Assembly (NCBI GenBank): GCA_045631645.1
Contig: JAZQVC010000031.1
Coordinates: 31,928 to 95,927, forward strand
Direction of reading: 5' to 3'
DNA from: SIG459 sp045631645
GTDB lineage: Bacteria > Bacillota > Clostridia > Oscillospirales > Oscillospiraceae
DNA: 64,000 bases
The position numbers were made by a program, and so were the translations under genes. Positions within the stretch are counted from its first letter, which is position 1, and every line of letters starts with the position of its first letter. Shown piece after piece: positions 1-8,149 of the stretch. Under the pieces are notes generated by a model. The model searched no databases. It was not told the DNA's origin and saw only the letters and a program-made list of their open reading frames with translations.

Positions 1-102
1 TGCGTCAAGGACAGCGTCGGAGATCTGGTCGCAGATCTTATCGGGATGTCCCTCGGTTACGGATTCAGAAGTGAATACTCTGTTCTTTCTTTTTTCGTTC
101 AT
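1..102 (-). CDS. metK: S-adenosylmethionine synthetase, N-terminal fragment
   Basis: Only the first 34 codons lie in the window; the gene runs off the left edge. The peptide reads MNEKRKNRVFTSESVTEGHP and continues DKICDQISDAVLDA, the highly conserved N-terminus of methionine adenosyltransferase, which makes SAM from methionine and ATP; the His in EGHPDK belongs to the ATP site. The ATG at 100-102 follows a GAGG ribosome site. A sigma-A promoter and a SAM-sensing riboswitch with terminator lie upstream, which fits feedback control by the product and strengthens the call. Confidence 0.95.
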   Translation of the reverse strand, partial: MNEKRKNRVFTSESVTEGHPDKICDQISDAVLDA

Positions 103-207
103 AAAAATTACCTCTTCATATATATCTTTTTTTATTTCTAAACAACAATACACACATAAAGCATAATTTTCCCCTCATCGGGCAAAAATCGGCAGTATGT
201 GAAAACA

Positions 208-231
208 TAAAAAAAGCACCCTCTGCGGTGC
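208..231 (-). terminator. Riboswitch-controlled terminator before metK
   Basis: On the minus strand a GCACC/GGTGC stem is followed by a run of T. It lies between the riboswitch and metK and would be the off-state expression platform when SAM is bound. Confidence 0.75.
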
Positions 232-254
232 GAGAGAGCTTGCTAAAGCTTAGG

Positions 255-375
255 CATATCATCTCACCCCTTTATCGCTATCAGCAGGACCACCTTACAG
301 AAAAGCTGCAGGTTGGCACGGGGTCGCAGAGCTGATCCTCTCGCCCGTTCTTGATAAATGAAGATATCATTACGC
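255..375 (-). promoter_or_regulatory. SAM-I class (S-box) riboswitch
   Basis: The minus-strand leader contains the S-box hallmarks in order: a TTATCAAGA start, a GGGCGAGAGGA block, a GCCAACCTGC block matching the conserved GGCAACC region, then AAGGTGGTCCTGC matching the GGTGCTAATTCCTGC region, and a closing segment GATAAAGGGGTGAGATGA. It sits between the metK promoter and a terminator, the expected place. It should bind SAM and favour termination. Exact helix limits were not computed; loop sequences differ from the Bacillus consensus, so a SAM-I-clan variant is possible. Confidence 0.85.
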
Positions 376-412
376 TGAAAAAGCCCTTTTATGGCAAGTT
401 TTCAGCCGATAC

Positions 413-441
413 ATTATATATGGAAATTAATTTACTGTCAA
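413..441 (-). promoter_or_regulatory. metK leader promoter (sigma-A)
   Basis: On the minus strand TTGACA (436-441) and TATAAT (413-418) are separated by 17 bp, a perfect consensus. Transcription would begin near 406 and run through the riboswitch. The rest of the 103-554 gap up to the plus-strand gene at 555 shows no further clear feature. Confidence 0.85.
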
Positions 442-554
442 CCAAAAAACCTTGATTTTTTAGCCGTTTTTTATTATTTATAATTTATTCATAGACATTC
501 CCCGTCAAAAAGGTTATCATTACCATACCAGTTATTTTCAGGAGTTGATATCAA

Positions 555-1400
555 TTGAAATGGTTCAGCAGAAAAGTTGATCTGTTTTGCTATAAGCACC
601 CCCGATTCGGCATAAGCAATCTTATGCTCTATATCGTCATCGGCAATGTTGTCGTATGGCTTTTCTCCATGATGGACACTTCCGGCACCCTTGTTAATCT
701 TTTGAGCTTCTCCCCCGCCCACATTCTCCGCGGTCAGGTATGGAGACTCTTCACCTTCGCCCTCATTCCCAGTTCCTGGGGGCTTTGGGCGCTTCTCTTC
801 TTTTATTTTTACTACCTCATAGGAAAAACCTTAGAAGACAGATGGGGTATCGCCAGATTTAATATCTACTTCTTTACAGGTATACTTCTGACCCTTATCT
901 ACGGCTTTATCCTTTACTTCATTACCGGAGTAAGCTATTCTATCACCGCCTATTACATCTATCTTTCAATGTTTTTCTCCTTCGCCGCACTTTTCCCCGA
1001 TCTGAAGGTTCTGCTCTTTTTCATTATCCCCATCAAGATGAAATGGCTTGCCATTGTGGACGCTGTCATCTTTGTTGTTGACATCGTGCAGCTCCCCTTC
1101 CCCGTCAATCTCCTTCCCATTGTTGCTGTTCTCAACTTCCTCATCTTCTGCGGCGACGAGCTTTTATCTTATATCCGCCCCCGCAGACGCAGCCAGCGTA
1201 AGGCCGCCGTCAACTTCAAGCGGGAGGTTCAGCGCATAAACTACGAGAAAAAGACCCAGTCCTATACCCGTCGCTGCGAGGTATGCGGCCGCACGGATGC
1301 CAGCCATCCCGATCTTGAATTCCGCTATTGCTCCCGATGCGCAGGCTACCATTGCTTCTGCATTGACCATATAAATGCCCATCAGCATTTCAGTGAATAA
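555..1400 (+). CDS. Rhomboid-like membrane protein with C-terminal zinc-binding motif
   Basis: A 281-residue protein with about six hydrophobic segments between residues 20 and 205. It has rhomboid-fold landmarks: GQVWRLFTF after the first loop and LEDRWG..RF..Y after the third helix. The GxSG catalytic serine motif expected in helix 4 is absent (the segment reads SYSITAYYIY), so this is probably not a protease. The last 45 residues are cytosolic-looking: an Arg/Lys stretch, then CEVCG, CSRC and HCFCIDHINAHQH, a likely two-zinc site. The start is TTG at 555, preceded by AGGAG; no nearby ATG fits. Function unknown; it resembles bacterial rhomboid pseudoproteases. Confidence 0.75.
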   Translation: MKWFSRKVDLFCYKHPRFGISNLMLYIVIGNVVVWLFSMMDTSGTLVNLLSFSPAHILRGQVWRLFTFALIPSSWGLWALLFFYFYYLIGKTLEDRWGIARFNIYFFTGILLTLIYGFILYFITGVSYSITAYYIYLSMFFSFAALFPDLKVLLFFIIPIKMKWLAIVDAVIFVVDIVQLPFPVNLLPIVAVLNFLIFCGDELLSYIRPRRRSQRKAAVNFKREVQRINYEKKTQSYTRRCEVCGRTDASHPDLEFRYCSRCAGYHCFCIDHINAHQHFSE

Positions 1401-1401
1401 T

Positions 1402-1434
1402 AAAAAATCCCGAACAGTCCGTTCGGGATTTTTT
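1402..1434. terminator. Bidirectional terminator
   Basis: A hairpin with arms AAATCCCGAAC and GTTCGGGATTT, flanked by A and T runs, separates the convergent genes at 555-1400 (+) and 1436-1864 (-). Confidence 0.9.
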
Positions 1435-1435
1435 A

Positions 1436-1864
1436 TTATTTTCTCTTGAGATTGGAGCTTATTTCCGCAAGGGCTTCGGCAGCTTCCATATCGCAGTTGC
1501 AGTTTCTTGCCATATCGCAAAGGCTTAGCATCCCCACAATACGCCCCGAATCAAGGACAGGAATTCTGCGCACCTGATCCCGGCTCATTATTCGCACAGC
1601 ATGCTCGAGCTCCTCAAACGGGCTTGTTGCAACAACTCCCCTGCTCATAATATCCTCCACCTTCACTTTTGAAGGGTCACTGTCCAAAGCAACGCAGCGA
1701 ATCACAATATCTCTGTCCGTGAGCATACCTTTAAGAGCACCCTTTTCATCGCATACAGGAAGCGCACCGATATTGCAGCGCTTAAGGAGCTTCGCAGCAG
1801 CGGAAACGGGTTCTCCGGGAGCAATGGACACAACATTATCTGTCATTACATCGCATATTTTCAT
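1436..1864 (-). CDS. Tandem CBS-domain protein
   Basis: A 142-residue protein made almost entirely of two CBS domains (about 1-58 and 70-128), with typical motifs DVMT..VVSIAPGEPVSAAAKLL, LTDRDI and a second copy DIMS..V. Such free-standing pairs bind adenine nucleotides such as AMP, ATP or SAM and act as energy-sensing modules; the ligand here is unknown. The ATG at 1862-1864 is preceded by GGGAGGAATTTT. It stands alone, downstream of the spoIIP-like gene on the same strand. Confidence 0.9.
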   Translation of the reverse strand: MKICDVMTDNVVSIAPGEPVSAAAKLLKRCNIGALPVCDEKGALKGMLTDRDIVIRCVALDSDPSKVKVEDIMSRGVVATSPFEELEHAVRIMSRDQVRRIPVLDSGRIVGMLSLCDMARNCNCDMEAAEALAEISSNLKRK

Positions 1865-1916
1865 AAAATTCCTCCCGAAACGTTATAACACTATTATCGT
1901 CGGAAAGAATGACTTT

Positions 1917-2927
1917 TTATTCATAAACCGAAAAGCTTTTTAAAACATCTCCGGCTGCATCTCCAAAAAATCTTATGGCGGTTATTGCTTCGGCAAGAGT
2001 GTTTCCGTTTGTGCCAACCTCCACTATCATAGCGCCACGACTCAAATGCTGATTATATCTCTCACTTTTCACCGCAAGAGGTCGGGCAAGGCTCGGATAG
2101 CGCTGCTCCATTGCCTGCTGAATGTAAAGAGCAAGCCGCATATTTTCCTTCCAATCAGGGTGGTATAGTCCGTTATCCCCTGTGCCTATCAACAGCATGA
2201 TCTGGGCACACGAGCCGAGAGATGGCTCCGCCTTTGTTTTATACGCCTTATCTCCACTCCCTATAGCATCTCTGTGCAAATCGATAACCACAGATATAGA
2301 TGGATATTTCTTCAGATATTTTTCTATTGCCTCTCCCGAGCGTGTATATGAGCCCGTATAGCTGGGGCTGTCATAAAGCTCTCTGTCATGAATAACGCCT
2401 ATCCCTTTCTCTTCCAGCACCTGCGCAAGAACATCCCCCACTTTTATAACATTGTGGTCCTTATCCTCCGTTCTGTAAGGGTCGGATTCAATATAATCAT
2501 CCCCCACCGTCGGAGTATATGCCTCGCTGCCATGGGTATGTATTATAAGCACCTGCGCAGTGCCTTTGGCCAAACGAAACATTGGTTCTTCATTCATCAG
2601 ATAATCCACATCTATCTCTGTTGCGCTGTCATTTCTTATATCAATTCTTATATCAGAAGGACTTTTTTTCCCTTCTTCGGAAAATATCTCTCCCAGACTG
2701 TGAGCCGACTCGAAAGAATTGGGCGAAGCAAGCAAGTTATAAATTTCCATTGGCGCTTTTTCACCTTCGCTATGTACCGCTTGTTCACTGGCGCTTACAT
2801 TTTGAAATTCCCCGATTAAACCGACTAATTGATCCGAGACTTTTGCAATTATATCGTATTCAGCCACCGCACTTCCTAAGTGAAGGACAAGCATACACAA
2901 AAGCAAAAAGATCAAAAACTTTTTCAC
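1917..2927 (-). CDS. spoIIP: Stage II sporulation protein P (engulfment amidase/endopeptidase)
   Basis: A 336-residue protein: an N-terminal membrane anchor (KKFLIFLLLCMLVLHLG), a low-conservation linker to about residue 120, then the SpoIIP catalytic domain with IIHTHGSEAYT, DLHRDAIG and VEVGTNGN motifs. In Bacillus SpoIIP cleaves peptidoglycan with SpoIID and SpoIIM to drive engulfment of the forespore. I chose GTG at 2925-2927 because AAGGAGG lies eight bases upstream and the signal anchor then begins at once; an ATG twelve codons upstream has no comparable ribosome site. This shows the organism is probably a spore former. Confidence 0.92.
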   Translation of the reverse strand: MKKFLIFLLLCMLVLHLGSAVAEYDIIAKVSDQLVGLIGEFQNVSASEQAVHSEGEKAPMEIYNLLASPNSFESAHSLGEIFSEEGKKSPSDIRIDIRNDSATEIDVDYLMNEEPMFRLAKGTAQVLIIHTHGSEAYTPTVGDDYIESDPYRTEDKDHNVIKVGDVLAQVLEEKGIGVIHDRELYDSPSYTGSYTRSGEAIEKYLKKYPSISVVIDLHRDAIGSGDKAYKTKAEPSLGSCAQIMLLIGTGDNGLYHPDWKENMRLALYIQQAMEQRYPSLARPLAVKSERYNQHLSRGAMIVEVGTNGNTLAEAITAIRFFGDAAGDVLKSFSVYE

Positions 2928-3054
2928 CCGCAAGTCCTCCTTCACCCAGTATCGTTCAAGCATATTTTTAAGATAAAAAAAATATGCAGCTGCTCTTTAT
3001 TTTTTACGAAAAATAAAGTATAATTCTCGCAGATAAATTTTTATGAGGTGTTAT

Positions 3055-3306
3055 ATGGAATATATTTTCAACCCCAGAGGTGTCTGCGCCAGACAGTACA
3101 TATTTGAAATTGACGGCGATACGGTTACAAAGGTAAGAATTGTCGGCGGCTGCCCCGGCAACCTCCTCGGTATTTCCTCCCTTATTAAGGGTATGAAAGT
3201 TGACGATATTATTGAACGCATGCAGGGCATCAGATGTGGTCTTAAACCCACCAGCTGTCCCGATCAGATAGCAAAAGCTCTTATAAGCTATAAAAACCAG
3301 CTTTAA
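3055..3306 (+). CDS. TSCPD-domain protein (TIGR03905 type)
   Basis: An 83-residue protein that matches the small stand-alone TSCPD family: GGCPGNL near residue 34 and the naming motif TSCPDQ near residue 68. The domain is also found at the C-terminus of some ribonucleotide reductases, where the cysteines may bind metal or shuttle electrons; the function of the free form is unknown. The ATG at 3055 follows GAGGTG by five bases and is better placed than the earlier ATG at 3043, which lies within that ribosome site. Confidence 0.85.
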   Translation: MEYIFNPRGVCARQYIFEIDGDTVTKVRIVGGCPGNLLGISSLIKGMKVDDIIERMQGIRCGLKPTSCPDQIAKALISYKNQL

Positions 3307-3375
3307 TTCAGCTTTTTCTCCCCACTTGGAGAAAAAGCGTTGACATAATAAATATTATTTCAACCAAAATATAAC

Positions 3376-3424
3376 AATTGCGACAAAGCTCGACTCATTT
3401 TGCGCTTTGTCGCAATTTTTTGTT
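3376..3424. terminator. Strong hairpin terminator in the 3307-3615 gap
   Basis: Arms AATTGCGACAAAGC and GCTTTGTCGCAATT are perfectly complementary and are followed by TTTTTG, giving a plus-strand terminator for the TSCPD gene. The rest of the gap to 3615 is A+T-rich; I see no other gene in it. Confidence 0.88.
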
Positions 3425-3615
3425 TATTTACACAACACAATATATAGTTTTCGTCATTCTATTTATCTCACCAATCGCAATATATGGTATGGTTATTTAT
3501 TTTATAAAAATTATAGTTGTGCATTTTGTGCAAAATGCAGCTTGATTTAATTCCATTGGGTAAAATATAATTATGAAGGTAGGATAAACGCTTTTTTTAT
3601 TTCAGGAGTTTTGTA

Positions 3616-4485
3616 ATGAATATTAAACGAAAATGCTTATGCGTCTTCATATGCGTTATAATTCTTTCTCTTTCTTTTTGCATAAACGCTTCTGCCGCCT
3701 TTGTGGGCACTTATGAGATACCTGCACTAAATAGCGAAAAGTGCAACAGCGTTCCAATGTACTGGAACGGAGAATATATTGGCGACGCCCTTGAACGCAA
3801 CAACATCTTCTACGTTCACGTTCTTGACTTTATGGAGCTGCTTCTCGGAAAGCCATACCACCTTTACTATGATTTCACCCATTCCGCCATATGCCTCAGT
3901 TCTGAAAACAACAAGATTTATTGCGATCCTGTTTCCGGATATATTTCCTTCAATGACAGATATATCCCTCTTGAAATAACTCCAAGAAGAATCGACGGCA
4001 GTGTCTGGTTCCCCATTTCTTCCATCGCTCAGCTCATAGGCGCAGATTTGAAAATAATCAACTCTCCTTCTTCCATTCGCATAAGTTATGAAGCTGGAAG
4101 TCCAATCCCCACCGCAGCCGATGTATACAACGCAAACGACCTTTACTGGCTCAGCCGTGTCATTTTCTCCGAATCCGGCACGCAGCCTTTTGATGGTATG
4201 ATAGGAGTTGGAAACGTTGTTCTGAACCGCGTGGAAAGTCCTCGCTTTCCCAACAGTGTTTATGATGTAATTTTCCAGAAAAATCAGTTTTCCGTTGTTG
4301 ACTGCGGCATGATTCACCGCGAGCCCGACCAGCGCAGCATTATTGCCGCAAAGCTCTGCCTTGAAGGAGCTGACAGCGTTGGTGAAAGCCTTTATTTCAT
4401 AAACCCCGCCCTTTGCAACGGCAGTTGGTTCAGAAATAATCTTACATTTACACAGCGTATCGGAGAACACGATTTCTTTGTTTGA
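3616..4485 (+). CDS. Secreted cell-wall hydrolase, SleB-like, with copper-amine-oxidase-N-like domain
   Basis: A 289-residue exported protein. Residues 1-28 form a signal peptide (CVFICVIILSLSFCINASA). Residues about 35-165 resemble the copper amine oxidase N-terminal-like domain common in clostridial wall proteins. Residues 172-289 match the SleB/CwlJ hydrolase family: LSRVIFSESG (probable catalytic Glu), GMIGVGNVVLNRV and FPNSVYDVIFQKNQFS. SleB enzymes are lytic transglycosylases that open spore cortex during germination; without the usual peptidoglycan-binding repeat this one could instead act in vegetative or mother-cell wall remodelling. ATG 3616 follows CAGGAG. Confidence 0.85.
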   Translation: MNIKRKCLCVFICVIILSLSFCINASAAFVGTYEIPALNSEKCNSVPMYWNGEYIGDALERNNIFYVHVLDFMELLLGKPYHLYYDFTHSAICLSSENNKIYCDPVSGYISFNDRYIPLEITPRRIDGSVWFPISSIAQLIGADLKIINSPSSIRISYEAGSPIPTAADVYNANDLYWLSRVIFSESGTQPFDGMIGVGNVVLNRVESPRFPNSVYDVIFQKNQFSVVDCGMIHREPDQRSIIAAKLCLEGADSVGESLYFINPALCNGSWFRNNLTFTQRIGEHDFFV

Positions 4486-4521
4486 TATAGCTTGATTTGC
4501 GCAAATATTATGTGATACAAT

Positions 4522-4554
4522 ATAGGGTAGGAAATTATTTCCTACCCTATATTT
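4522..4554 (+). terminator. Hairpin between SleB-like gene and rsmG
   Basis: Perfect 13-bp arms ATAGGGTAGGAAA and TTTCCTACCCTAT with a three-base loop. It is followed by a short T-rich tract just before the rsmG ribosome site, so it may terminate the upstream transcript or act as a leader hairpin. Confidence 0.7.
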
Positions 4555-4572
4555 CATTTTATGGAGAGCACT

Positions 4573-5274
4573 ATGCTGGAAAAAATACTTTCCGAAGGCT
4601 TTGAGGCCATGGGACTTATCCCCCACGAAAAATCCATAGAACAATTCCGCTGTTATTATGAGCTTTTGGAGCAGCGCAACAAAGTTATGAATCTTACTGC
4701 AATTTCAGGCGAGGAGGATTGCGCAAGGCTGCATTTTCTCGATTCCTCCGCAGCGCTGCTTGCGGCAGATTTGAAGGGCAAACGCGTAATAGATGTAGGC
4801 ACAGGCGCAGGTTTCCCGGGTCTTCCTCTCAAGATTATGCAGCCCGATATTTCCCTTACCCTTCTTGACAGTCTTGATAAACGCATCAAATTTCTTGCCG
4901 AAGTTTGCAGCGAGGCTGCCATAGAAGGCGTTGATTTTGTTCACGGCCGCGCCGAAGAGCCCGGTGAAATGCGGGAGAGCTTTGACTTTGCCGTCAGCCG
5001 CGCTGTGGCAAGACTCAGCATGCTCTGCGAATTCTGCCTTCCCTATGTTAAGCCCGGCGGAAGCTTTCTTGCCCTGAAAGGTCCTGCTGCGCTCGAGGAA
5101 ATAGACGAGGCAAAAAAGGCAATATCTCTTCTCGGCGGCAAGCTTGAAAAAGTTTTTGAGTATTCCGTTCCCGGCACAGAACTTAAGCATAATATCGTAA
5201 TAATCAAAAAGGTCTCTTCCACTCCTGCAAAGTACCCCCGCCGCTTTGCGCTTATGAAAAAAAATCCTCTTTGA
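4573..5274 (+). CDS. rsmG: 16S rRNA (guanine-527-N7)-methyltransferase RsmG
   Basis: A 233-residue protein of normal RsmG/GidB length. The SAM-binding motif VIDVGTGAGFPGLPLKI (near residue 76) includes the family signature GFPG; LLDSLDKRIKFL and the SRAVA segment (near 142) follow as expected. It methylates G527 of 16S rRNA; loss gives low-level streptomycin resistance in other bacteria. I took ATG 4573, placed after GGAGAG; an in-frame ATG at 4561 overlaps that site and is less likely. glnN follows after 14 bases, so the two may be co-transcribed. Confidence 0.93.
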   Translation: MLEKILSEGFEAMGLIPHEKSIEQFRCYYELLEQRNKVMNLTAISGEEDCARLHFLDSSAALLAADLKGKRVIDVGTGAGFPGLPLKIMQPDISLTLLDSLDKRIKFLAEVCSEAAIEGVDFVHGRAEEPGEMRESFDFAVSRAVARLSMLCEFCLPYVKPGGSFLALKGPAALEEIDEAKKAISLLGGKLEKVFEYSVPGTELKHNIVIIKKVSSTPAKYPRRFALMKKNPL

Positions 5275-5288
5275 CTAAGGGTGAAAAC

Positions 5289-7382
5289 ATGAAAAACATT
5301 ACAGAAATTTTCGGCTCAATGGCCTTTAACGAAAAAGCTATGGCACAGTATCTCTCCCCCGAGGTATTTGCCGAGCTTAAGCGCGCAATAGTATCTGATG
5401 CCCCCTTGAATATAAATATCGCCAACGCGGTTGCCAACGGAATGAAGGAATGGGCTGTGGCTCATGGCGCCACTCACTATGCCCACTGGTTCCAGCCCCA
5501 CACAGGCTACACCTCCGAAAAGCACGATAGCTTCATCAGCCCCGATGGCAACGGCGGAGTTTTGATGGAGTTCTCCGGCAAGGAGCTTATAAAGGGAGAA
5601 GCTGACGGTTCTTCCTTCCCCTCCGGAGGTCTGCGTGCTACCTTTGAAGCCCGCGGTTACACCGCATGGGATCCCACCAGCTACGCCTTTATTAAAGACG
5701 GCGTTCTCTGCATCCCCACCGCATTTTGTTCCTATGGCGGTCACGCGCTGGACAAGAAGACTCCTCTTCTCCGCAGTATGGACGCATTGAACACTCAGGC
5801 CATGCGCCTTCTCCGTCTTTTTGGCACACAGTGTGAGCGCGTTATCCCCACTGTCGGACTTGAGCAGGAATATTTCCTCATCGACCATGACAGATACGAT
5901 AAACGCAAGGACCTTATCTATACAGGCCGCACCCTTCTCGGTGCCCGTCCTCCCAAGGGTCAGGAGCTTGACGACCATTACTACGGATCTATAAAAATCC
6001 GCATTGCAGCATTTATGAAGGAGCTTAATGAAGAGCTCTGGAAACTGGGCATACTGGCAAAGACAGAACACAACGAAGCCGCTCCCGCCCAGCACGAACT
6101 TGCACCCATTTTCTGCAAATGCAACATTGCTGTTGACCACAACCAGATAACCATGGAGGTTATGAAAAAGGTTGCCCGTCGCCATAACCTCACCTGCCTT
6201 CTCCATGAGAAGCCATTTGACGGCGTTAACGGCTCCGGTAAGCACAACAACTGGGGTCTGGGCACAGATACGGGAATCAACCTCTTCTCCCCCGGCTCCA
6301 CCCCTCTGGAGAACGCCCGTTTTCTCACAATGATATGCGCTGTTATTAAAGCGGTTGACGAATATCAGGATCTTCTTCGCTTCTCCGTTGCAGGTCCCGG
6401 AAACGATTACCGTCTCGGCGGCTACGAGGCACCTCCGGCAATAATCAGCATGTGCCTTGGCGAGGATCTCGAGAAAATTCTTGCACGCTTTGCCGCAGGA
6501 AAAGGCTACGGCAAGCACAAGCAGGAAACCCTGCAAATAGGTGCCGACGCCCTCCCCGGAATTCCCAAGGATACCACCGACCGCAACCGCACCAGCCCCT
6601 TTGCTTTCACAGGAAATAAATTTGAGTTTCGTTCTCTGGGCAGCAGCATGTCCGCATCCGACTGCAACACCATTCTCAACACCACCGTTGCGGAAAGCTT
6701 CAGAGTTTTCGCCGATATTCTTGAAAATGCCTCCGATTTCCAGACCGCACTTCAGGAGCTTATCGGCCAGACCATTCGCCGCCACGGCAGAATCATATTC
6801 TCCGGAAACGGTTACTCCGCAGAATGGGTGGAAGAGGCCGAAAGACGCGGCTTGAGCAACTATCCCTCCTCCGCCGAAGCCATTCCACATGCTCTTGACG
6901 AAAAGAACGTTGAACTTTTGGAGCGCCACGGTGTTCTCAGCCGCACAGAGGTTGCTGCAGTTGTTGAAATTTTGCTTGAAAACTATTGCAAGCAGATAAA
7001 CATTGAAGCAAATGTTATGAGCGAAATGGTGCGTAGAGACATTATCCCTGCCGTTATTGAGTATTCCGGAAAAATTGCCTCCACCATTGCCGCAAAAAAC
7101 AGCATCGGCGGCTATCACAAATTCTGCCACCGCACGGAAACCGAGCTCCTTGACAAGGTTTCCACTCTCTGCGACCAGCTTTATGATCGCTGCGAAAAGC
7201 TCGAATGCGCCACCGCCGCAACAGCGGATGTTTCCGATATGGCTCAGCGCGCCCTCAGCTTCCGCAACAAGGTTCTTCCTGCCATGGCTCTTGTCCGCGA
7301 AAGCTCCGACACCCTTGAGAGCATGGTCAGCAAAAATGTATGGCCTTATCCCAGCTATGGCAGCCTGATCTACAGAGTCTGA
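5289..7382 (+). CDS. glnN: Glutamine synthetase type III
   Basis: A 697-residue GSIII, clearly longer than the roughly 450-residue type I enzymes. It begins EIFGSMAFNEKAMAQYLS and carries the GSIII N-terminal domain, then catalytic blocks THYAHWFQP, GLEQEYFLI, NEAAPAQHELAP, HEKPFDGVNGSGKHNNW and NRTSPFAFTGNKFEFR. It makes glutamine from glutamate, ammonia and ATP and is a common nitrogen-assimilation enzyme in gut Bacteroides and clostridia. The ATG at 5289 follows AAGGGTG; the in-frame TTG at 5271 overlaps the end of rsmG and is unlikely. Fully intact. Confidence 0.96.
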   Translation: MKNITEIFGSMAFNEKAMAQYLSPEVFAELKRAIVSDAPLNINIANAVANGMKEWAVAHGATHYAHWFQPHTGYTSEKHDSFISPDGNGGVLMEFSGKELIKGEADGSSFPSGGLRATFEARGYTAWDPTSYAFIKDGVLCIPTAFCSYGGHALDKKTPLLRSMDALNTQAMRLLRLFGTQCERVIPTVGLEQEYFLIDHDRYDKRKDLIYTGRTLLGARPPKGQELDDHYYGSIKIRIAAFMKELNEELWKLGILAKTEHNEAAPAQHELAPIFCKCNIAVDHNQITMEVMKKVARRHNLTCLLHEKPFDGVNGSGKHNNWGLGTDTGINLFSPGSTPLENARFLTMICAVIKAVDEYQDLLRFSVAGPGNDYRLGGYEAPPAIISMCLGEDLEKILARFAAGKGYGKHKQETLQIGADALPGIPKDTTDRNRTSPFAFTGNKFEFRSLGSSMSASDCNTILNTTVAESFRVFADILENASDFQTALQELIGQTIRRHGRIIFSGNGYSAEWVEEAERRGLSNYPSSAEAIPHALDEKNVELLERHGVLSRTEVAAVVEILLENYCKQINIEANVMSEMVRRDIIPAVIEYSGKIASTIAAKNSIGGYHKFCHRTETELLDKVSTLCDQLYDRCEKLECATAATADVSDMAQRALSFRNKVLPAMALVRESSDTLESMVSKNVWPYPSYGSLIYRV

Positions 7383-7408
7383 TTTTATAACCTTAAAAGG
7401 ATTTTATT

Positions 7409-7921
7409 ATGCCCATTGTATTGATAGGAAACATCATATCTCTCCTTGGATGCACACTCATGGTGCTCATTGGATTCATCAGAGAAAAAAGAAAAATTCT
7501 TTATACCCAGTGCATTCAATTTACTCTTCAGGGTGCTGCCAACCTTATCCTTGGCGGCACTTCCGGCTTTATTGCAAACATCGTAAGCATTGTAAGAAAC
7601 ATCTGCTTTTCCAAATGGAAGTGCACCATCTGGCTCAAGATTGGTTTTATTGTTCTGCAGATTCTTCTTTCAATAAGCTCGATTATGAACGAAGGCGCGC
7701 TCGCCATTTTGCCCATAGCAGCCGCCGTTCTTTTCACTTGGTTTATCGACACAAAAAGCGAGGTAACACTCAAGATTGTCATTATATCCACCCAGATTTT
7801 CTGGCTTATATATGACTTCATTCATCTTAACTATGTTGCCGTTTGCTTTGACTGCTTCACAATGGTTTCCAACATTATCGGTATCTTTATGATTATCGGA
7901 ATCATCGGCAAAAAGAAATAA
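7409..7921 (+). CDS. YgjV-family inner membrane protein
   Basis: A 170-residue protein that is almost entirely hydrophobic, with about five to six predicted transmembrane helices. The N-terminal GNIISLLGCTLMVLIGFIREKRKILYTQCIQF and the repeated-helix layout resemble the YgjV (Imp-YgjV) family, whose function is unknown. It starts 26 bases after glnN with an AAAAGGA ribosome site and could belong to the same transcript, so a role in nitrogen or amino-acid metabolism is possible but only by association. Confidence 0.7.
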   Translation: MPIVLIGNIISLLGCTLMVLIGFIREKRKILYTQCIQFTLQGAANLILGGTSGFIANIVSIVRNICFSKWKCTIWLKIGFIVLQILLSISSIMNEGALAILPIAAAVLFTWFIDTKSEVTLKIVIISTQIFWLIYDFIHLNYVAVCFDCFTMVSNIIGIFMIIGIIGKKK

Positions 7922-8113
7922 GATGCAAATTGCATGCACTTTATTTCAAAATTGTTCATTGTTTTTTCATTACGCCTTCATATTCCCGATTTAATATAAA
8001 GATGCAAACAGGAAAGCCTATCCATGTTTGCAAAATCTCCTCTCTTCTCTTTTCTTTATTACACACTCCAAAGCTGACGGAAAACTGCCCGCCGTAAAAA
8101 TTAAGGGGCAGAC

Positions 8114-8149
8114 AAAAAAAGACCGGATAATTTATCCGGTCTTTTTTTA
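8114..8149. terminator. Bidirectional terminator
   Basis: Arms AAAAGACCGGATAA and TTATCCGGTCTTTT close a short loop, with A and T runs outside. It serves the convergent genes at 7409-7921 (+) and 8147-10405 (-) and overlaps the stop codon of the latter. Confidence 0.9.

Noticed and set aside
5316..7130. Long open frame on the minus strand through glnN
   Set aside because: Antisense to an intact glutamine synthetase; low-complexity product, no family.
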